Positions 1-8,763 of a DNA stretch of 64,000 nucleotides are shown in pieces. How positions within the stretch are numbered: the stretch's first letter is position 1; each line of letters begins with the position of its first letter. The position numbers were made by a program, and so were the translations under genes. Source of the DNA: 34-65-8 sp964516135 (GTDB taxonomy: Bacteria; Pseudomonadota; Alphaproteobacteria; Sphingomonadales; Sphingomonadaceae); the NCBI GenBank assembly GCA_964516135.1, contig CAZEWN010000007.1, positions 1-64,000 on the forward strand. Reading direction: 5' to 3'. The notes under the pieces were generated by a model. The model saw nothing but the letters and a program-made list of their open reading frames with translations, was not told the origin of the DNA and searched no databases.

Positions 1-1
1 C

Positions 2-91
2 CAGGCACTTTGCCCCGACCACGCCGCCGCCCTCGCCTCCGTCCGCAATGTGCCGGGGCGGGTCGCTGATCGCGCCCGCAAAGCCGCCTGA
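2..91 (+). CDS. C-terminal end of an unidentified protein (partial)
   Basis: An open frame enters from the left edge and stops at TGA 89-91, leaving the last 29 residues, which end in VADRARKAA. It stops 8 bases before the GtrA-like gene, so it is probably an upstream member of the same operon. The fragment is rich in Ala and Arg and has no diagnostic motif. Given its neighbours it may belong to polysaccharide or glycolipid synthesis, but no function can be assigned. Confidence 0.55.
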   Translation, partial: QALCPDHAAALASVRNVPGRVADRARKAA

Positions 92-99
92 CCATCGGC

Positions 100-513
100 A
101 TGCGTGCCGCTCTCGCGCGCCTGAGCGATATCCGGCTGGTCCGCTATCTGCTGGCCAGCATCGGTGCGCTCGCAGCCGATCTCGGTTGCTTCCTCGCGTT
201 GCTTGGCATGGGCGTTGCGGCTGCACCAGCCTCGGCGATTGGCTATGGCCTGGGCATTGCCATACACTGGCTGTTGTCCAGTCGCACGGTCTTCGCCGAT
301 GGCGTTGCCGCGCGCGGATTGGCCCGCACCCGGCAAAAGGCCTTGTTCGTGATGTCTGCGCTTATCGGCCTTGCGCTGACCATCGCCATCGTTTCCAGCG
401 GCGCACGGGCCGGGATCGACCCGCGGCTGGCGAAAGTCGTCGCGATCGGGGCCAGTTTCACCGTTACGTGGCTGCTGCGTAGCCGCATGGTGTTCCGCGG
501 CTGGGCGGGATGA
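100..513 (+). CDS. GtrA-like family membrane protein
   Basis: This 137-residue integral membrane protein has the GtrA/DPMS layout of four short transmembrane helices. The first begins at VRYLLASIGALAADLGCFLALL, and the paired signatures WLLSSRTVF near residue 64 and FTVTWLLRSRMVF near residue 120 are both visible. GtrA-like proteins are thought to flip polyprenyl-linked sugars or to anchor partner glycosyltransferases in cell-surface polysaccharide synthesis. The stop overlaps the next start by 4 bases (ATGA 510-513), so the two are translationally coupled. Family membership is clear; the lipid or sugar handled is unknown. Confidence 0.85.
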   Translation: MRAALARLSDIRLVRYLLASIGALAADLGCFLALLGMGVAAAPASAIGYGLGIAIHWLLSSRTVFADGVAARGLARTRQKALFVMSALIGLALTIAIVSSGARAGIDPRLAKVVAIGASFTVTWLLRSRMVFRGWAG

Positions 514-2294
514 CCATCGCCGCGATACCTGCTGGCGGCTCGTTGCCGCGGCTGCGCGTCGCGATCGTCTGGGCGTTGCTGGCGGGCGTATTGATCGTGC
601 GCGGGCTGCCGCAGATCGCGGCGCAGACCTTTCCCGATCCCGACGACATATTGCGCCTCGTCCAGGTCCGCGACCTGCTTGCCGGACAGACCTGGTTCGA
701 CGTGACCCAGTATAGGATCGGCGGGCCGCAAGGCACGGTGATGCACTGGTCGCGGCTGGTCGACCTGCCCATCGCGCTGATCCTGTTGCTTCTCGGACCA
801 ATCGTCGGGCAGGGAATGGCGGAACAGGTCGCGCTGATCGCGGTCCCGCTGCTGACCCTTGGCGCGATCGTGTGGGCGACGGCCCACGTCGCTTCGCGCT
901 GGCTCGACCGAGACGGCATCACGCTGGCATGCCTGTGCCTTGGGCTGGCACCGGTGATGATGGCGCAGGTCCAGCCGCTGCGGATCGATCATCACGCGTG
1001 GCAGATCGTCGCCGCCATGGTTGCGCTGGGCGGCTTGGCAGCAACTTCGCACCTGCGCGGAGCGATCACGGCCGGGGCCGCGCTGGCCGTGGGACTTTCG
1101 ATCTCGCTTGAGGTCCTTCCGCTTGCCGCCGCGTTCGGCGCGCTGTTCGCGTTGCGCTGGCTGATGCCGGGCAGGGACAGCACCTCGCTGGTGGGATTCC
1201 TGGCCAGCCTCGCCGCGACGCTGGCGGTGGTTTTCCTGGCGACGCGCGGACCGGGTGCGTTGACACAATACTGCGATCAGATCTCGACGGCGCACCTCGC
1301 GCTGTTCGCGCTAATCGCCGGCGGTGCGATCTTCGTGGCGCTGCTGCGGCCTCGATCGAACATGGCGATCGCGGGGCTGCTAACCCTGCCGGTGGTGGGG
1401 GGTGTGGCGATTTATCTCTTGATCGCGCCCCAATGCGCTGCCGGACCGTTCGCGCCGCTCGACCCGCTTGTGCGCGCATTCTGGTACGAAAACGTTTCCG
1501 AGGGCCAGCCTGCGTGGCAGCTCGAATGGCGCATGTGGGTGCCGGTCGTTGCACAGGCGCTGGTGGCGCTGGCCGTATTGGTCCACCTTCGCCGCCGCGC
1601 AGAAGGGGCGGAGCGGCGGTTCTGGGCCGAATACCTGATCGTGTTTGTCGCCGCGTTGCTGACCGCGTTGCTGGTATGGCGATCGTTCGCGTTTGTCGGC
1701 GCGCTGTCCGCGATCCCGCTCGGCTGGCTCGCGGCGCGGCTGCTGCGCGCGTTCGGCACGGCACGGCGCGCGCCGCGCAAGCTTGCGCTCGCGGGAGTGC
1801 TCGTGGTTGCGCTGGTCCCGGGCTTCCCGGTCGCGATCGCCGATGCAGCCGCACCGCGACCCGACGCTGAACCGCATACGGCGGACGCGGCGGGGGGAAC
1901 CGCAGCGGTGCGGTTCGCGCATGCGGCGTCGGCGCTTGACGCCCTGCCTCCGGCCAGGGTGTTCGCACCGCTCGATCTCGGACCCGCGTTGCTGCTGCGG
2001 ACACGCCACGGCGTGGTGGCGACAGCGCACCACCGCGCCCCCGCCGCAATCCACGATGTCATCGCCGCCTTCATCGGGAGCGAGCAAGCGGCCCGCACCC
2101 TGATCGCCCGCCACGACGCCGAATATGTGATCATAGATCCAAGCCTTGCCGAACTGCGCCTTTATGCGAGCGAAGCGCCCGAAGGCTTCGCGGCGCGGCT
2201 GCTCGACGGGCGCGCGCCCACATGGCTAGAGCCGGTCGAACTCGGCCTGCCCGGCGACGTGCAGGTGTGGCGAGTGGAGCGGGATGCGCGCTAG
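510..2294 (+). CDS. GT-C-like polytopic membrane glycosyltransferase (STT3/PMT-like)
   Basis: This protein of 594 residues has about ten hydrophobic segments and a soluble C-terminal tail of roughly 150 residues. After the first helix it has an acidic loop with DPDDILRLVQVRDLLAG and then MHWSRLVDLP. That arrangement, an acidic pair in the first periplasmic loop, is typical of GT-C enzymes that use polyprenyl-phosphate sugars. It is coupled to the GtrA-like gene by an ATGA overlap, which supports a joint role in surface glycan or glycolipid modification. Assignment rests on topology and the acidic motif, so the exact family is uncertain. Its 3' end overlaps the convergent msrB by 4 bases. Confidence 0.6.
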   Translation: MTIAAIPAGGSLPRLRVAIVWALLAGVLIVRGLPQIAAQTFPDPDDILRLVQVRDLLAGQTWFDVTQYRIGGPQGTVMHWSRLVDLPIALILLLLGPIVGQGMAEQVALIAVPLLTLGAIVWATAHVASRWLDRDGITLACLCLGLAPVMMAQVQPLRIDHHAWQIVAAMVALGGLAATSHLRGAITAGAALAVGLSISLEVLPLAAAFGALFALRWLMPGRDSTSLVGFLASLAATLAVVFLATRGPGALTQYCDQISTAHLALFALIAGGAIFVALLRPRSNMAIAGLLTLPVVGGVAIYLLIAPQCAAGPFAPLDPLVRAFWYENVSEGQPAWQLEWRMWVPVVAQALVALAVLVHLRRRAEGAERRFWAEYLIVFVAALLTALLVWRSFAFVGALSAIPLGWLAARLLRAFGTARRAPRKLALAGVLVVALVPGFPVAIADAAAPRPDAEPHTADAAGGTAAVRFAHAASALDALPPARVFAPLDLGPALLLRTRHGVVATAHHRAPAAIHDVIAAFIGSEQAARTLIARHDAEYVIIDPSLAELRLYASEAPEGFAARLLDGRAPTWLEPVELGLPGDVQVWRVERDAR

Positions 2295-2773
2295 GCCGCG
2301 CGGAATTCCAGCGCCACGCCATTGATGCAGTGGCGCTTTCCAGTTGGTTTCGGCCCGTCGTTGAAGATATGACCCAGGTGCCCGCCGCAATCGGCGCAGT
2401 GGACCTCGGTGCGCGGAATGCCGATCTTGAAATCGGTCTTGGTCCCGATCGCCCCGGGCAATGACTGCCAGAAGCTGGGCCAGCCGGTGCCGCTGTCGAA
2501 CTTCACGCGCGAGGAATAGAGCGCATTGCCGCATCCCTGGCAGTGGAACGTGCCCGCGCGCTTCTCATTGTCGAGCGGTGAGGAATAGGGGCGCTCGGTC
2601 CCCTCCTGGCGTAGCACACGGAACTCGGCCGGGGTGAGGCGCCGGCGCCACTCGGCTTCGGAATGCGCGACACGGAAATTCCCGGCCTCGGCCCGGCCCG
2701 AACCGCAGGCGGCCAGTGCAAGGCCCGCGCCGCCGACAGCGAGGGTGCGAAGAAAGTCGCGGCGATCAGTCAT
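2291..2773 (-). CDS. msrB: Peptide-methionine (R)-S-oxide reductase MsrB, exported
   Basis: MsrB reduces methionine R-sulfoxide in proteins. In the 160-residue product the catalytic Cys149 lies in GKRHCIN, and two zinc-binding CxxC pairs are at Cys78/Cys81 and Cys126/Cys129. The core GTGWPSFW is present. The N-terminus has a twin-arginine start (DRRDFLRT) and a lipobox-like LALAAC ending at Cys23, so the enzyme is predicted to be exported by Tat and possibly lipidated. That places oxidised-protein repair in the periplasm. It stands alone on the minus strand, 33 bases downstream of the P450 start region's gene, and converges with the glycosyltransferase-like gene. Confidence 0.93.
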   Translation of the reverse strand: MTDRRDFLRTLAVGGAGLALAACGSGRAEAGNFRVAHSEAEWRRRLTPAEFRVLRQEGTERPYSSPLDNEKRAGTFHCQGCGNALYSSRVKFDSGTGWPSFWQSLPGAIGTKTDFKIGIPRTEVHCADCGGHLGHIFNDGPKPTGKRHCINGVALEFRAA

Positions 2774-2806
2774 GGGGCGATCCTGCCATGGTGTGGATGA
2801 ACTGGC

Positions 2807-4120
2807 TCAGAACCGCGTAACCTCTACCTCCAGCTTGCGGAAGCCATGAACGAAATTCGCCCTCACCCGCTCGACATCCCCGGCGACGTGGACGCGCATC
2901 CGCCGCGCGTGCATTTCTTCCAGCAAGACCCGCAGTTGCAGTTCTGCCAGCCGCGCGCCAACGCAGCGGTGGATGCCATAGCCGAACGAAAGGTTGCGCC
3001 GCGCGTTCTCGCGCGCAATGTCAATCCGGTCAGGGTCGGCAAACACCGTTTCGTCGCGATTGGCGGACAGATACCACAGGATCAGCTTGTCGCCGGACTT
3101 GATTCGTTCACCAAACAACTCGGTATCCTGCGTGCAGGTGCGGCGCATGTGGGCCAGCGGGGTCTGGTAGCGCAGGCATTCCTGAACGGCATTGGGGATC
3201 AGGTCGGGTCGTTTCTCGAACAGCTCGCGCTGGTCAGGAAACTTGTCGAGTGCGTGGATGATGCCGCTCATCGTGTTGCGGGTCGTGTCGTTACCGCCGA
3301 CGATCAGCAGCACCAGGTTGCCCATGAATTCGCGCGGACTCATCTGGTTCATCGCGGGGGAGTGGATCATCATCGAAATGAGATCGGGCGTCGGTTCGGC
3401 CTGGCTGCGCTCCATCCACAGGCGCTGGAAGTAGGTTGCCATTTCCTGGAGCACGTCCTCGCGCTCGTCGCCCAGCGCGCGAACGAGGGCAATCTCGGTG
3501 TCGCCTGCCCAGTCGCTCCAATAGGTCAGCAGGCGGCGGTCCTCCCACGGGAAGCCGAACAACAGCGCGAGCATGCCAGTCGTCAGCTCGATTGAGACCG
3601 TGTCGACCCAGTCGAACACTTCACCGCGCGGCAGCGCATCGAGCAGTTCTCCGGTACGGCGGCGGATGTCTCCTTCCATCCGCTTCATTTCGGCCGGGGT
3701 GAAGGCCGGCGCGACGGTGCGGCGCTGCCCGGTGTGCTTGGGCCGGTCCATGGCGATGAACATTGGCAATTCGCGACCCTCGATATCGGGATCGCGTTCG
3801 AGAATGGTGATGCCGCCATGTTCCCAGCTCGATGAAAACAGCTCCGGCAGCGCTTCGACGTGCTGGATGGCGTTGTGGGAAACGACGTTCCAGTACGGCC
3901 CGAACGGGCTTTCGGGGACATGATGGATCGGCCCCTTGCCCCGCATTTCGGCAAAGATGGGTTGCCAGCGATCCTCTACATAGATGTCGCTGCGGCTGAC
4001 ATCGAAGGGGTGCGTGTGGCGCGGTAGCTGCTCGGGATGCTCGGCCAGATGCGCCACCAACCGTTCGTAAGCACTGGGCGAGTTTCGCCACCGGGGCGTG
4101 TCAGGGGCCAGGGTCGCCAT
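2807..4120 (-). CDS. Cytochrome P450, CYP153-like (alkane/fatty-acid hydroxylase)
   Basis: This 437-residue bacterial class I P450 carries the I-helix oxygen-activation motif VGGNDTTRN, the ExxR pair in ECLRYQTP, and the haem-binding loop FGYGIHRCVGARLAEL with the Cys ligand. The N-terminal features SPFGPYWNV, GGITI and FIAMDRPKH match the CYP153 group, whose members terminally hydroxylate alkanes or fatty acids using a ferredoxin and an FAD reductase. I place the start at ATG 4120 because GGGAGAG lies just upstream; an in-frame start 27 codons earlier lacks a ribosome site. A candidate reductase lies at 7498-8724, but no ferredoxin is in the window. Substrate is inferred from the family. Confidence 0.85.
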   Translation of the reverse strand: MATLAPDTPRWRNSPSAYERLVAHLAEHPEQLPRHTHPFDVSRSDIYVEDRWQPIFAEMRGKGPIHHVPESPFGPYWNVVSHNAIQHVEALPELFSSSWEHGGITILERDPDIEGRELPMFIAMDRPKHTGQRRTVAPAFTPAEMKRMEGDIRRRTGELLDALPRGEVFDWVDTVSIELTTGMLALLFGFPWEDRRLLTYWSDWAGDTEIALVRALGDEREDVLQEMATYFQRLWMERSQAEPTPDLISMMIHSPAMNQMSPREFMGNLVLLIVGGNDTTRNTMSGIIHALDKFPDQRELFEKRPDLIPNAVQECLRYQTPLAHMRRTCTQDTELFGERIKSGDKLILWYLSANRDETVFADPDRIDIARENARRNLSFGYGIHRCVGARLAELQLRVLLEEMHARRMRVHVAGDVERVRANFVHGFRKLEVEVTRF

Positions 4121-4172
4121 GCGTTCTCTCCCGCGCCGCCCGCCTCGATCCGGGGGAGTCGGCACGGCTGGG

Positions 4173-4201
4173 ATTGCACCCGCTTGCCGGCGCCTTGTCA
4201 A
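4173..4201 (-). promoter_or_regulatory. Predicted sigma-70-type promoter of the P450 gene
   Basis: Read on the minus strand, TTGACA (4201-4196) is followed after 17 bases by TGCAAT (4178-4173). Transcription would begin near 4166 and give a leader of about 45 bases before ATG 4120. The perfect -35 hexamer and ideal spacing are visible; activity is inferred. Confidence 0.5.
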
Positions 4202-4225
4202 TAGTGAGTTGCTTTTTGCGACCGA

Positions 4226-5431
4226 TTACCCGCGCGCGAACCAGCGACGGCGCGCCGGGGCCGGGCCGGATTGCATGACCTTGCGCCTGAACAGCGTCGC
4301 CCCGGCCTTTACGAACACCGCCACGCACAGCGCCTGCCAAGCGATTGCCACCAGATGCGGCCAGATCGCCGGATCCTGGGCCGCGCGGGCCATCATCGTG
4401 AAGGGCGAGCTGAACGGGAACACCGCGCCTGCCAGCTCCAGGCCAGAACCCGGATTGGCAAGGGTGTAGCTCGCGAGAAAGAAGACCAGCAGTTGCATCA
4501 TGGTCGCGGGCATCGACAGGGTCTGCACCTCGCGCACCGTCTTCGCCATCGATCCGATGGTGAGGAAGAGCGCGCCGAGCAGGAGGTAACCCATCGCAAA
4601 ATAGATTACGCCCAGGCCCAGGAACAGCGGCCACCCCAGCGCCGGCTCGGTCAGGGCCCCGGCTGAAAAGCCACCGAGGCCAAAGACGACACCGGCCGCT
4701 GCGCCCCATACCACGATCCCGACGAAGCTGACCGCCAGCATCGCGAACAGCTTGCCCAGGAACACCGCGTCCATCGGGATCGCGGCAGCCAGCACCTCGA
4801 TGATCTTGTTGCCCTTCTCTTCCACCAGGTTGGACAGGACCATGCCTGCCAGCAGCATGATCAGGAGGAACAGCAGCAGTTGCCCCGCCTGTGCTGTGCG
4901 AAGCCGATCGACCCGTTCGCTCGCGCTGCTGGAGGCAACGATCTCCGCCGCGACAGGCGGGAGGTTCAGGGTTCCGCCCGATGCGCTCGCGGCGATCAGC
5001 GCGACGCGGCCGCTCCACTGCGCGACCTGATGCTCGGGCCCGACGATACGCGGCGCGGCGCGTGTGCCGGTCACGATGGCCGCGTAGTTTGCACGTTCCC
5101 GCTCCAGCGTGGCGCGCGCATCGAAACCGGGTGTGGCGGCGCCGGGTACGGCGACCAATGCGGGCATGACCGGCCCAAGATCGGTTTGCAGACGCTGTCC
5201 GGCCCTCACCATCGCGGCGGTGTCGGCCGCGCCCATGGCTACGCCGATCTCGCGACTGACGGACTGTTCGGCAACCGAGCTGCCGATCCCCCCGGCAAGG
5301 CCGCCGACCAGGATCGGGAACAGCGGGCCAAGCAGGAAGAACAGGAACGCGCGGCTGAACAGAATCGCGACGAAATCGCGCCGCGCGATGACATAGGCGG
5401 CCTGCCAGATCGAAAGGCGATGCTCGCTCAT
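4226..5431 (-). CDS. ABC-2 type transporter permease (NatB-like)
   Basis: This 401-residue inner-membrane protein has one transmembrane helix near residue 25, a large extracytoplasmic domain to about residue 190, and then five or six clustered helices. That is the layout of Na+/drug exporters of the NatB/YhaP type. The sequence LVEEKGNKIIEVLAAAIPMDAVFLGK, the hallmark cytoplasmic helix of this family, follows the first helix of the cluster. Its start overlaps the stop of the ATPase gene by 4 bases (5428-5431), so the two form one exporter operon. The transported substrate cannot be deduced. Confidence 0.85.
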   Translation of the reverse strand: MSEHRLSIWQAAYVIARRDFVAILFSRAFLFFLLGPLFPILVGGLAGGIGSSVAEQSVSREIGVAMGAADTAAMVRAGQRLQTDLGPVMPALVAVPGAATPGFDARATLERERANYAAIVTGTRAAPRIVGPEHQVAQWSGRVALIAASASGGTLNLPPVAAEIVASSSASERVDRLRTAQAGQLLLFLLIMLLAGMVLSNLVEEKGNKIIEVLAAAIPMDAVFLGKLFAMLAVSFVGIVVWGAAAGVVFGLGGFSAGALTEPALGWPLFLGLGVIYFAMGYLLLGALFLTIGSMAKTVREVQTLSMPATMMQLLVFFLASYTLANPGSGLELAGAVFPFSSPFTMMARAAQDPAIWPHLVAIAWQALCVAVFVKAGATLFRRKVMQSGPAPARRRWFARG

Positions 5432-6408
5432 GCCGCGTCTTCCTGCCGGTCGCGGCCCATTTCCCTCGCTGCCGCTTCACCGGCGATATGGACGAAGGCG
5501 TCGTGCAACCCGGCGCGCTCGATCGACAAGGACAAAATCCCCGCCTCGCCTTCGATCAGGGCGCGCAGCAAGGGTTCGATTCCGCTCTCGGGGAGCGAGA
5601 AGTGAAAGTAATCGCCCTCGCGCCGCACGTCGGCGGGCAGGACCTCGAGCCAGCGCCCTTCGCGCGCGCGTGTTTCCAGCCGGACCTGCGCCGGGATGCG
5701 GTCGCGCGCTTCGTCGACCTTGCCCGCGAATGGCACTTTGCCGGCGGCGATGATCGCGACCCCTTCGCACAGACGTTCGGCATGCGCGATCACGTGAGTC
5801 GAGAAGATCACCGTGGTGCCGTCCTCGGCCAGCCCCCGGATCAGCCGTTCGAGCTTGCCCTGATTGATCGCGTCGAGGCCGCTGAACGGCTCGTCGAACA
5901 CCACCAGCCGGGGCTCGTGGACCAGCGTTCCAAGCAGTTGAACCGTTTGTGCCATACCCTTGGAAAGCTGGCGGATTTGCTTGTCGGCTGCGTGGCCCAG
6001 GCCGTGTCCCTCAAGTAATTCGCGCCCGCGCTCGCGCCCCTGCTTCAGCGGGATCCCGCGCAGTGCGCCCATGAATGCAATCGCGTCGACCGCCTTCATC
6101 GACGGGTAGAGGCCCCGCTCCTCGGGCAGGTAACCGATCAGCCGGGCAATTGCGTGCGGGTTGGCGTGGCCGAACACGCGTCGTTCGCCTGCATCGGGGT
6201 CGATGATACCCAGCAGCATCCGCAGCGTCGTCGTCTTGCCCGCGCCATTCGGGCCGAGGATGCCGTAGATCGCGCCTTGCGGCACCGCGAGGTCGACGCC
6301 GTTGACCGCCAGCCCGCCGTCGAACCGCTTGACCAGCCCGCGCGCCTCGATAGCGAGCGGGCGCGATGCCGCCGCAAGATCAGCCAGTTCACCTGTCGCC
6401 ATATGCAT
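5428..6408 (-). CDS. ABC transporter ATP-binding protein (NatA-like)
   Basis: This 326-residue ATPase has a Walker A of GPNGAGKTTT near residue 54, the signature LSKGMAQ and a Walker B of LVVFDEPFSGLD. A C-terminal extension of about 80 residues resembles the DUF4162 domain of NatA-type exporters. It pairs with the overlapping permease at 4226-5431 to energise export of an unknown substrate. The start may be ATG 6408 or ATG 6402, with no decisive ribosome site. The gene is divergent from queG, with only 44 bases between them, which must hold both promoters. Confidence 0.9.
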   Translation of the reverse strand: MHMATGELADLAAASRPLAIEARGLVKRFDGGLAVNGVDLAVPQGAIYGILGPNGAGKTTTLRMLLGIIDPDAGERRVFGHANPHAIARLIGYLPEERGLYPSMKAVDAIAFMGALRGIPLKQGRERGRELLEGHGLGHAADKQIRQLSKGMAQTVQLLGTLVHEPRLVVFDEPFSGLDAINQGKLERLIRGLAEDGTTVIFSTHVIAHAERLCEGVAIIAAGKVPFAGKVDEARDRIPAQVRLETRAREGRWLEVLPADVRREGDYFHFSLPESGIEPLLRALIEGEAGILSLSIERAGLHDAFVHIAGEAAAREMGRDRQEDAA

Positions 6409-6452
6409 GTCGTGCGGTTAACCTTCGCGAGTGAACGGGATGGGCCTCAAGC

Positions 6453-7514
6453 ATGGTTAATGCGGCGGACACGGCCAACCTGCAAGCGCGCCTGCGTACC
6501 GAAGCCGCGCGGTTAGGCTTTGCTGCGATCGGTTTCGCGCCCGCTGCCGACGATCCGGTCCGGGCCGAGCGGCTCGCACAGTGGCTGGGCGAGAGCCACC
6601 ACGGCACGATGGAATGGATGGAGAGCCGCGCCGATGTCCGCGGCGGACCGCAATCGCTATGGCCTGCGGCGCGCAGCGTGATTGCATTGGGGATGAGCTA
6701 TGCCCCCGCGCACGATCCCTTGGCATTGGAAGGCGTGGGAGAACGGGCGCGCATCTCTGTCTATGCGCAGGGGCGCGACTATCACGATACGGTGAAGAAG
6801 GCGCTGAAGGCGCTGGCACGGTGGCTGGTGGCCGAGGCGCCGGGGACGGAGCTCAAGGTGTTCGTCGATACCGCACCGGTAATGGAGAAGCCGCTGGGCG
6901 AGGCGGCAGGAATCGGGTGGCAGGGCAAGCACACCAACCTCGTCAGCCGGGAGCACGGGTCGTGGCTGTTTCTTGGCGCGATCTACACCACGATCGCGTT
7001 CGCGCCGGATGCCCCGCACGATGATCGCTGCGGATCATGTCGCGCGTGCCAGGATGCCTGCCCCACGCAGGCCTTCCCCGCGCCCTATCGCCTCGATGCG
7101 CGGCGATGCATTTCCTACCTCACCATCGAGCACAAGGGGCCGGTGCCGATCCAGTTCCGCAAGCCGCTGGGAAACCGCATCTATGGTTGTGACGATTGCC
7201 TGGCGGTGTGTCCGTGGAACAAGTTCGCCGAGGTGGCCGCGCGCCACCGCGCCTTCGTTCCCCGCGCCGAGCTGGTCGCGCCGCGGCTGGCAGAGTTGCT
7301 GGCTCTGGACGATGCAGGCTTCCGCGCATTGTTTGCCGGCTCGCCGATCAAACGCATCGGGCGCGCTCGGTTTGTCCGCAACTGCCTTTACGCGGCGGGC
7401 AACAGCGGCGACGCGGCGCTCGTGGCGCCGGTCCGTGCTCTGGTGGCAGATCCCGACTCGGCGGTGGCGGACGCGGCCGCCTGGGCGCTGGGCGAACTTA
7501 CAGCAGATCCTTGA
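6453..7514 (+). CDS. queG: Epoxyqueuosine reductase QueG
   Basis: QueG is a cobalamin- and Fe-S-dependent enzyme that converts epoxyqueuosine to queuosine in tRNAs with GUN anticodons, the last step of Q biosynthesis. The 353-residue product has the N-terminal domain with LGMSYAP, two ferredoxin-type clusters (CGSCRACQDACP and, further on, CDDCLAVCPWN), and a short HEAT-like tail ending AAWALGEL. Length and motif order are normal. The last 17 bases overlap the convergent flavoprotein gene, so the two genes are tail-to-tail with shared coding sequence. Confidence 0.95.
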   Translation: MVNAADTANLQARLRTEAARLGFAAIGFAPAADDPVRAERLAQWLGESHHGTMEWMESRADVRGGPQSLWPAARSVIALGMSYAPAHDPLALEGVGERARISVYAQGRDYHDTVKKALKALARWLVAEAPGTELKVFVDTAPVMEKPLGEAAGIGWQGKHTNLVSREHGSWLFLGAIYTTIAFAPDAPHDDRCGSCRACQDACPTQAFPAPYRLDARRCISYLTIEHKGPVPIQFRKPLGNRIYGCDDCLAVCPWNKFAEVAARHRAFVPRAELVAPRLAELLALDDAGFRALFAGSPIKRIGRARFVRNCLYAAGNSGDAALVAPVRALVADPDSAVADAAAWALGELTADP

Positions 7515-8724
7515 GCGGGATTTCCGGGTCCGCCAGCGCGGCCGGGTCGGGCGTCGCCCTAGCCTCGATCAGCTTGCGGCCCTGCACGTAATCCTTGGTA
7601 TTGTTGACGCAATCGAGCGCGATAACCCGGCCTTCCTTGAGATAGACCACCGAGAATTTCCTCTCCGCCGGGTCGCCACGCAGCACGGTCTCGTCGTGGT
7701 CGATCGACAGGCCCGCCGTCTGGAGCTTGAGATCGTACTGATTGGACCAGAACCATGGGAACGCCTGATAGGACACGGCTTCCCCGCAGATGTGTTTCGC
7801 CGCGACGGTCGCCTGGTCGTTGGCATTCTGGACCGATTCAAGCCGGATCACCGCCCCATCGGCGTAGGTATTGGCATGTGCGGCGCAGTCGCCCACAGCA
7901 TAGACATTTTCGAGCGTCGTGCGGCAAAATTCGTCGACATCGACCCCGTTTCCGCCCGCCGCCCCGGCCGCGATCAACGGACCCACCGAAGGGACGATGC
8001 CGATGCCCACAACCACCAAGTCGGCCGGCACCGTGCTGCCGTCGGCCAGGGTCACGCCCGTCACCTTGCCTTCGGCCCCGTCGATGCATTCGACCCCGGT
8101 GTCGAGCCGCAGGTCGACCCCGTGGGCCATGTGTTCGGCTTGATAGAAGGCGGACAGTTCCACGCCCGCCACCCGCGCCAGCACGCGCGGCAACATTTCC
8201 AGCAACACGACCTCGCAGCCGAGCTTGCGTAGCACCGCCGCCGCCTCCAGCCCGATGTAGCCGCCGCCGATCACCACGACCCGGCGCGCCCCCGCTTCGA
8301 GTTCCGCCATTATCCGGTCCACATCCGCGCGGGTCCGCACGGCGTGGACGCCCGCGAGATCCGCGCCGGCGCACGAAAGACGGCGCGGATCGCCGCCCCC
8401 GGCCCAGATCAGGTGGCCATAGCCCAGCTTGGTGTCGTCGCTCAGCGTCACGCTCTGCGCCGCCGGGTCGATCGCGCTGACCGATGTGCCGAGCTTCAGC
8501 GCCACGCCCTTGTCGGCCCAGAACTGCGCGGGGCGGATCATGATCCGCTCGAACGGTTTCGCGCCAGCAAGATATTCCTTCGACAGCGGCGGCCGTTCGT
8601 AAGGCGGCTCGCAGTCGCGCCCGATCATCACGATCGAACCTGCAAAACCACTCTGGCGCAGGGCAATGGCAGCCTGGGCACCCGCGTGCCCAGTGCCGAC
8701 GATGATCACATCCGCGCGGTCCAT
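7498..8724 (-). CDS. FAD-dependent oxidoreductase, ferredoxin/rubredoxin reductase type
   Basis: This 408-residue enzyme has two Rossmann motifs: an FAD-binding VIIVGTGHAGAQAAIALR at the N-terminus and an NAD(P)H-binding VVVIGGGYIGLEAA near residue 150. The FAD-ribityl motif VYAVGDCAAH is near residue 280. PPYERPPLSKEYL is characteristic of reductases that pass electrons from NADH to 2Fe-2S ferredoxins serving P450s and ring dioxygenases. The CYP153-like P450 lies 3.4 kb away on the same strand, so it is a plausible electron donor, though unlinked by operon. I chose ATG 8724 over GTG 8733. The tail overlaps queG by 17 bases. Confidence 0.88.
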   Translation of the reverse strand: MDRADVIIVGTGHAGAQAAIALRQSGFAGSIVMIGRDCEPPYERPPLSKEYLAGAKPFERIMIRPAQFWADKGVALKLGTSVSAIDPAAQSVTLSDDTKLGYGHLIWAGGGDPRRLSCAGADLAGVHAVRTRADVDRIMAELEAGARRVVVIGGGYIGLEAAAVLRKLGCEVVLLEMLPRVLARVAGVELSAFYQAEHMAHGVDLRLDTGVECIDGAEGKVTGVTLADGSTVPADLVVVGIGIVPSVGPLIAAGAAGGNGVDVDEFCRTTLENVYAVGDCAAHANTYADGAVIRLESVQNANDQATVAAKHICGEAVSYQAFPWFWSNQYDLKLQTAGLSIDHDETVLRGDPAERKFSVVYLKEGRVIALDCVNNTKDYVQGRKLIEARATPDPAALADPEIPLKDLL

Positions 8725-8763
8725 GGCCCGCACGTCGCCGCGAAGCGCGCGCGCGTCAAGCGT

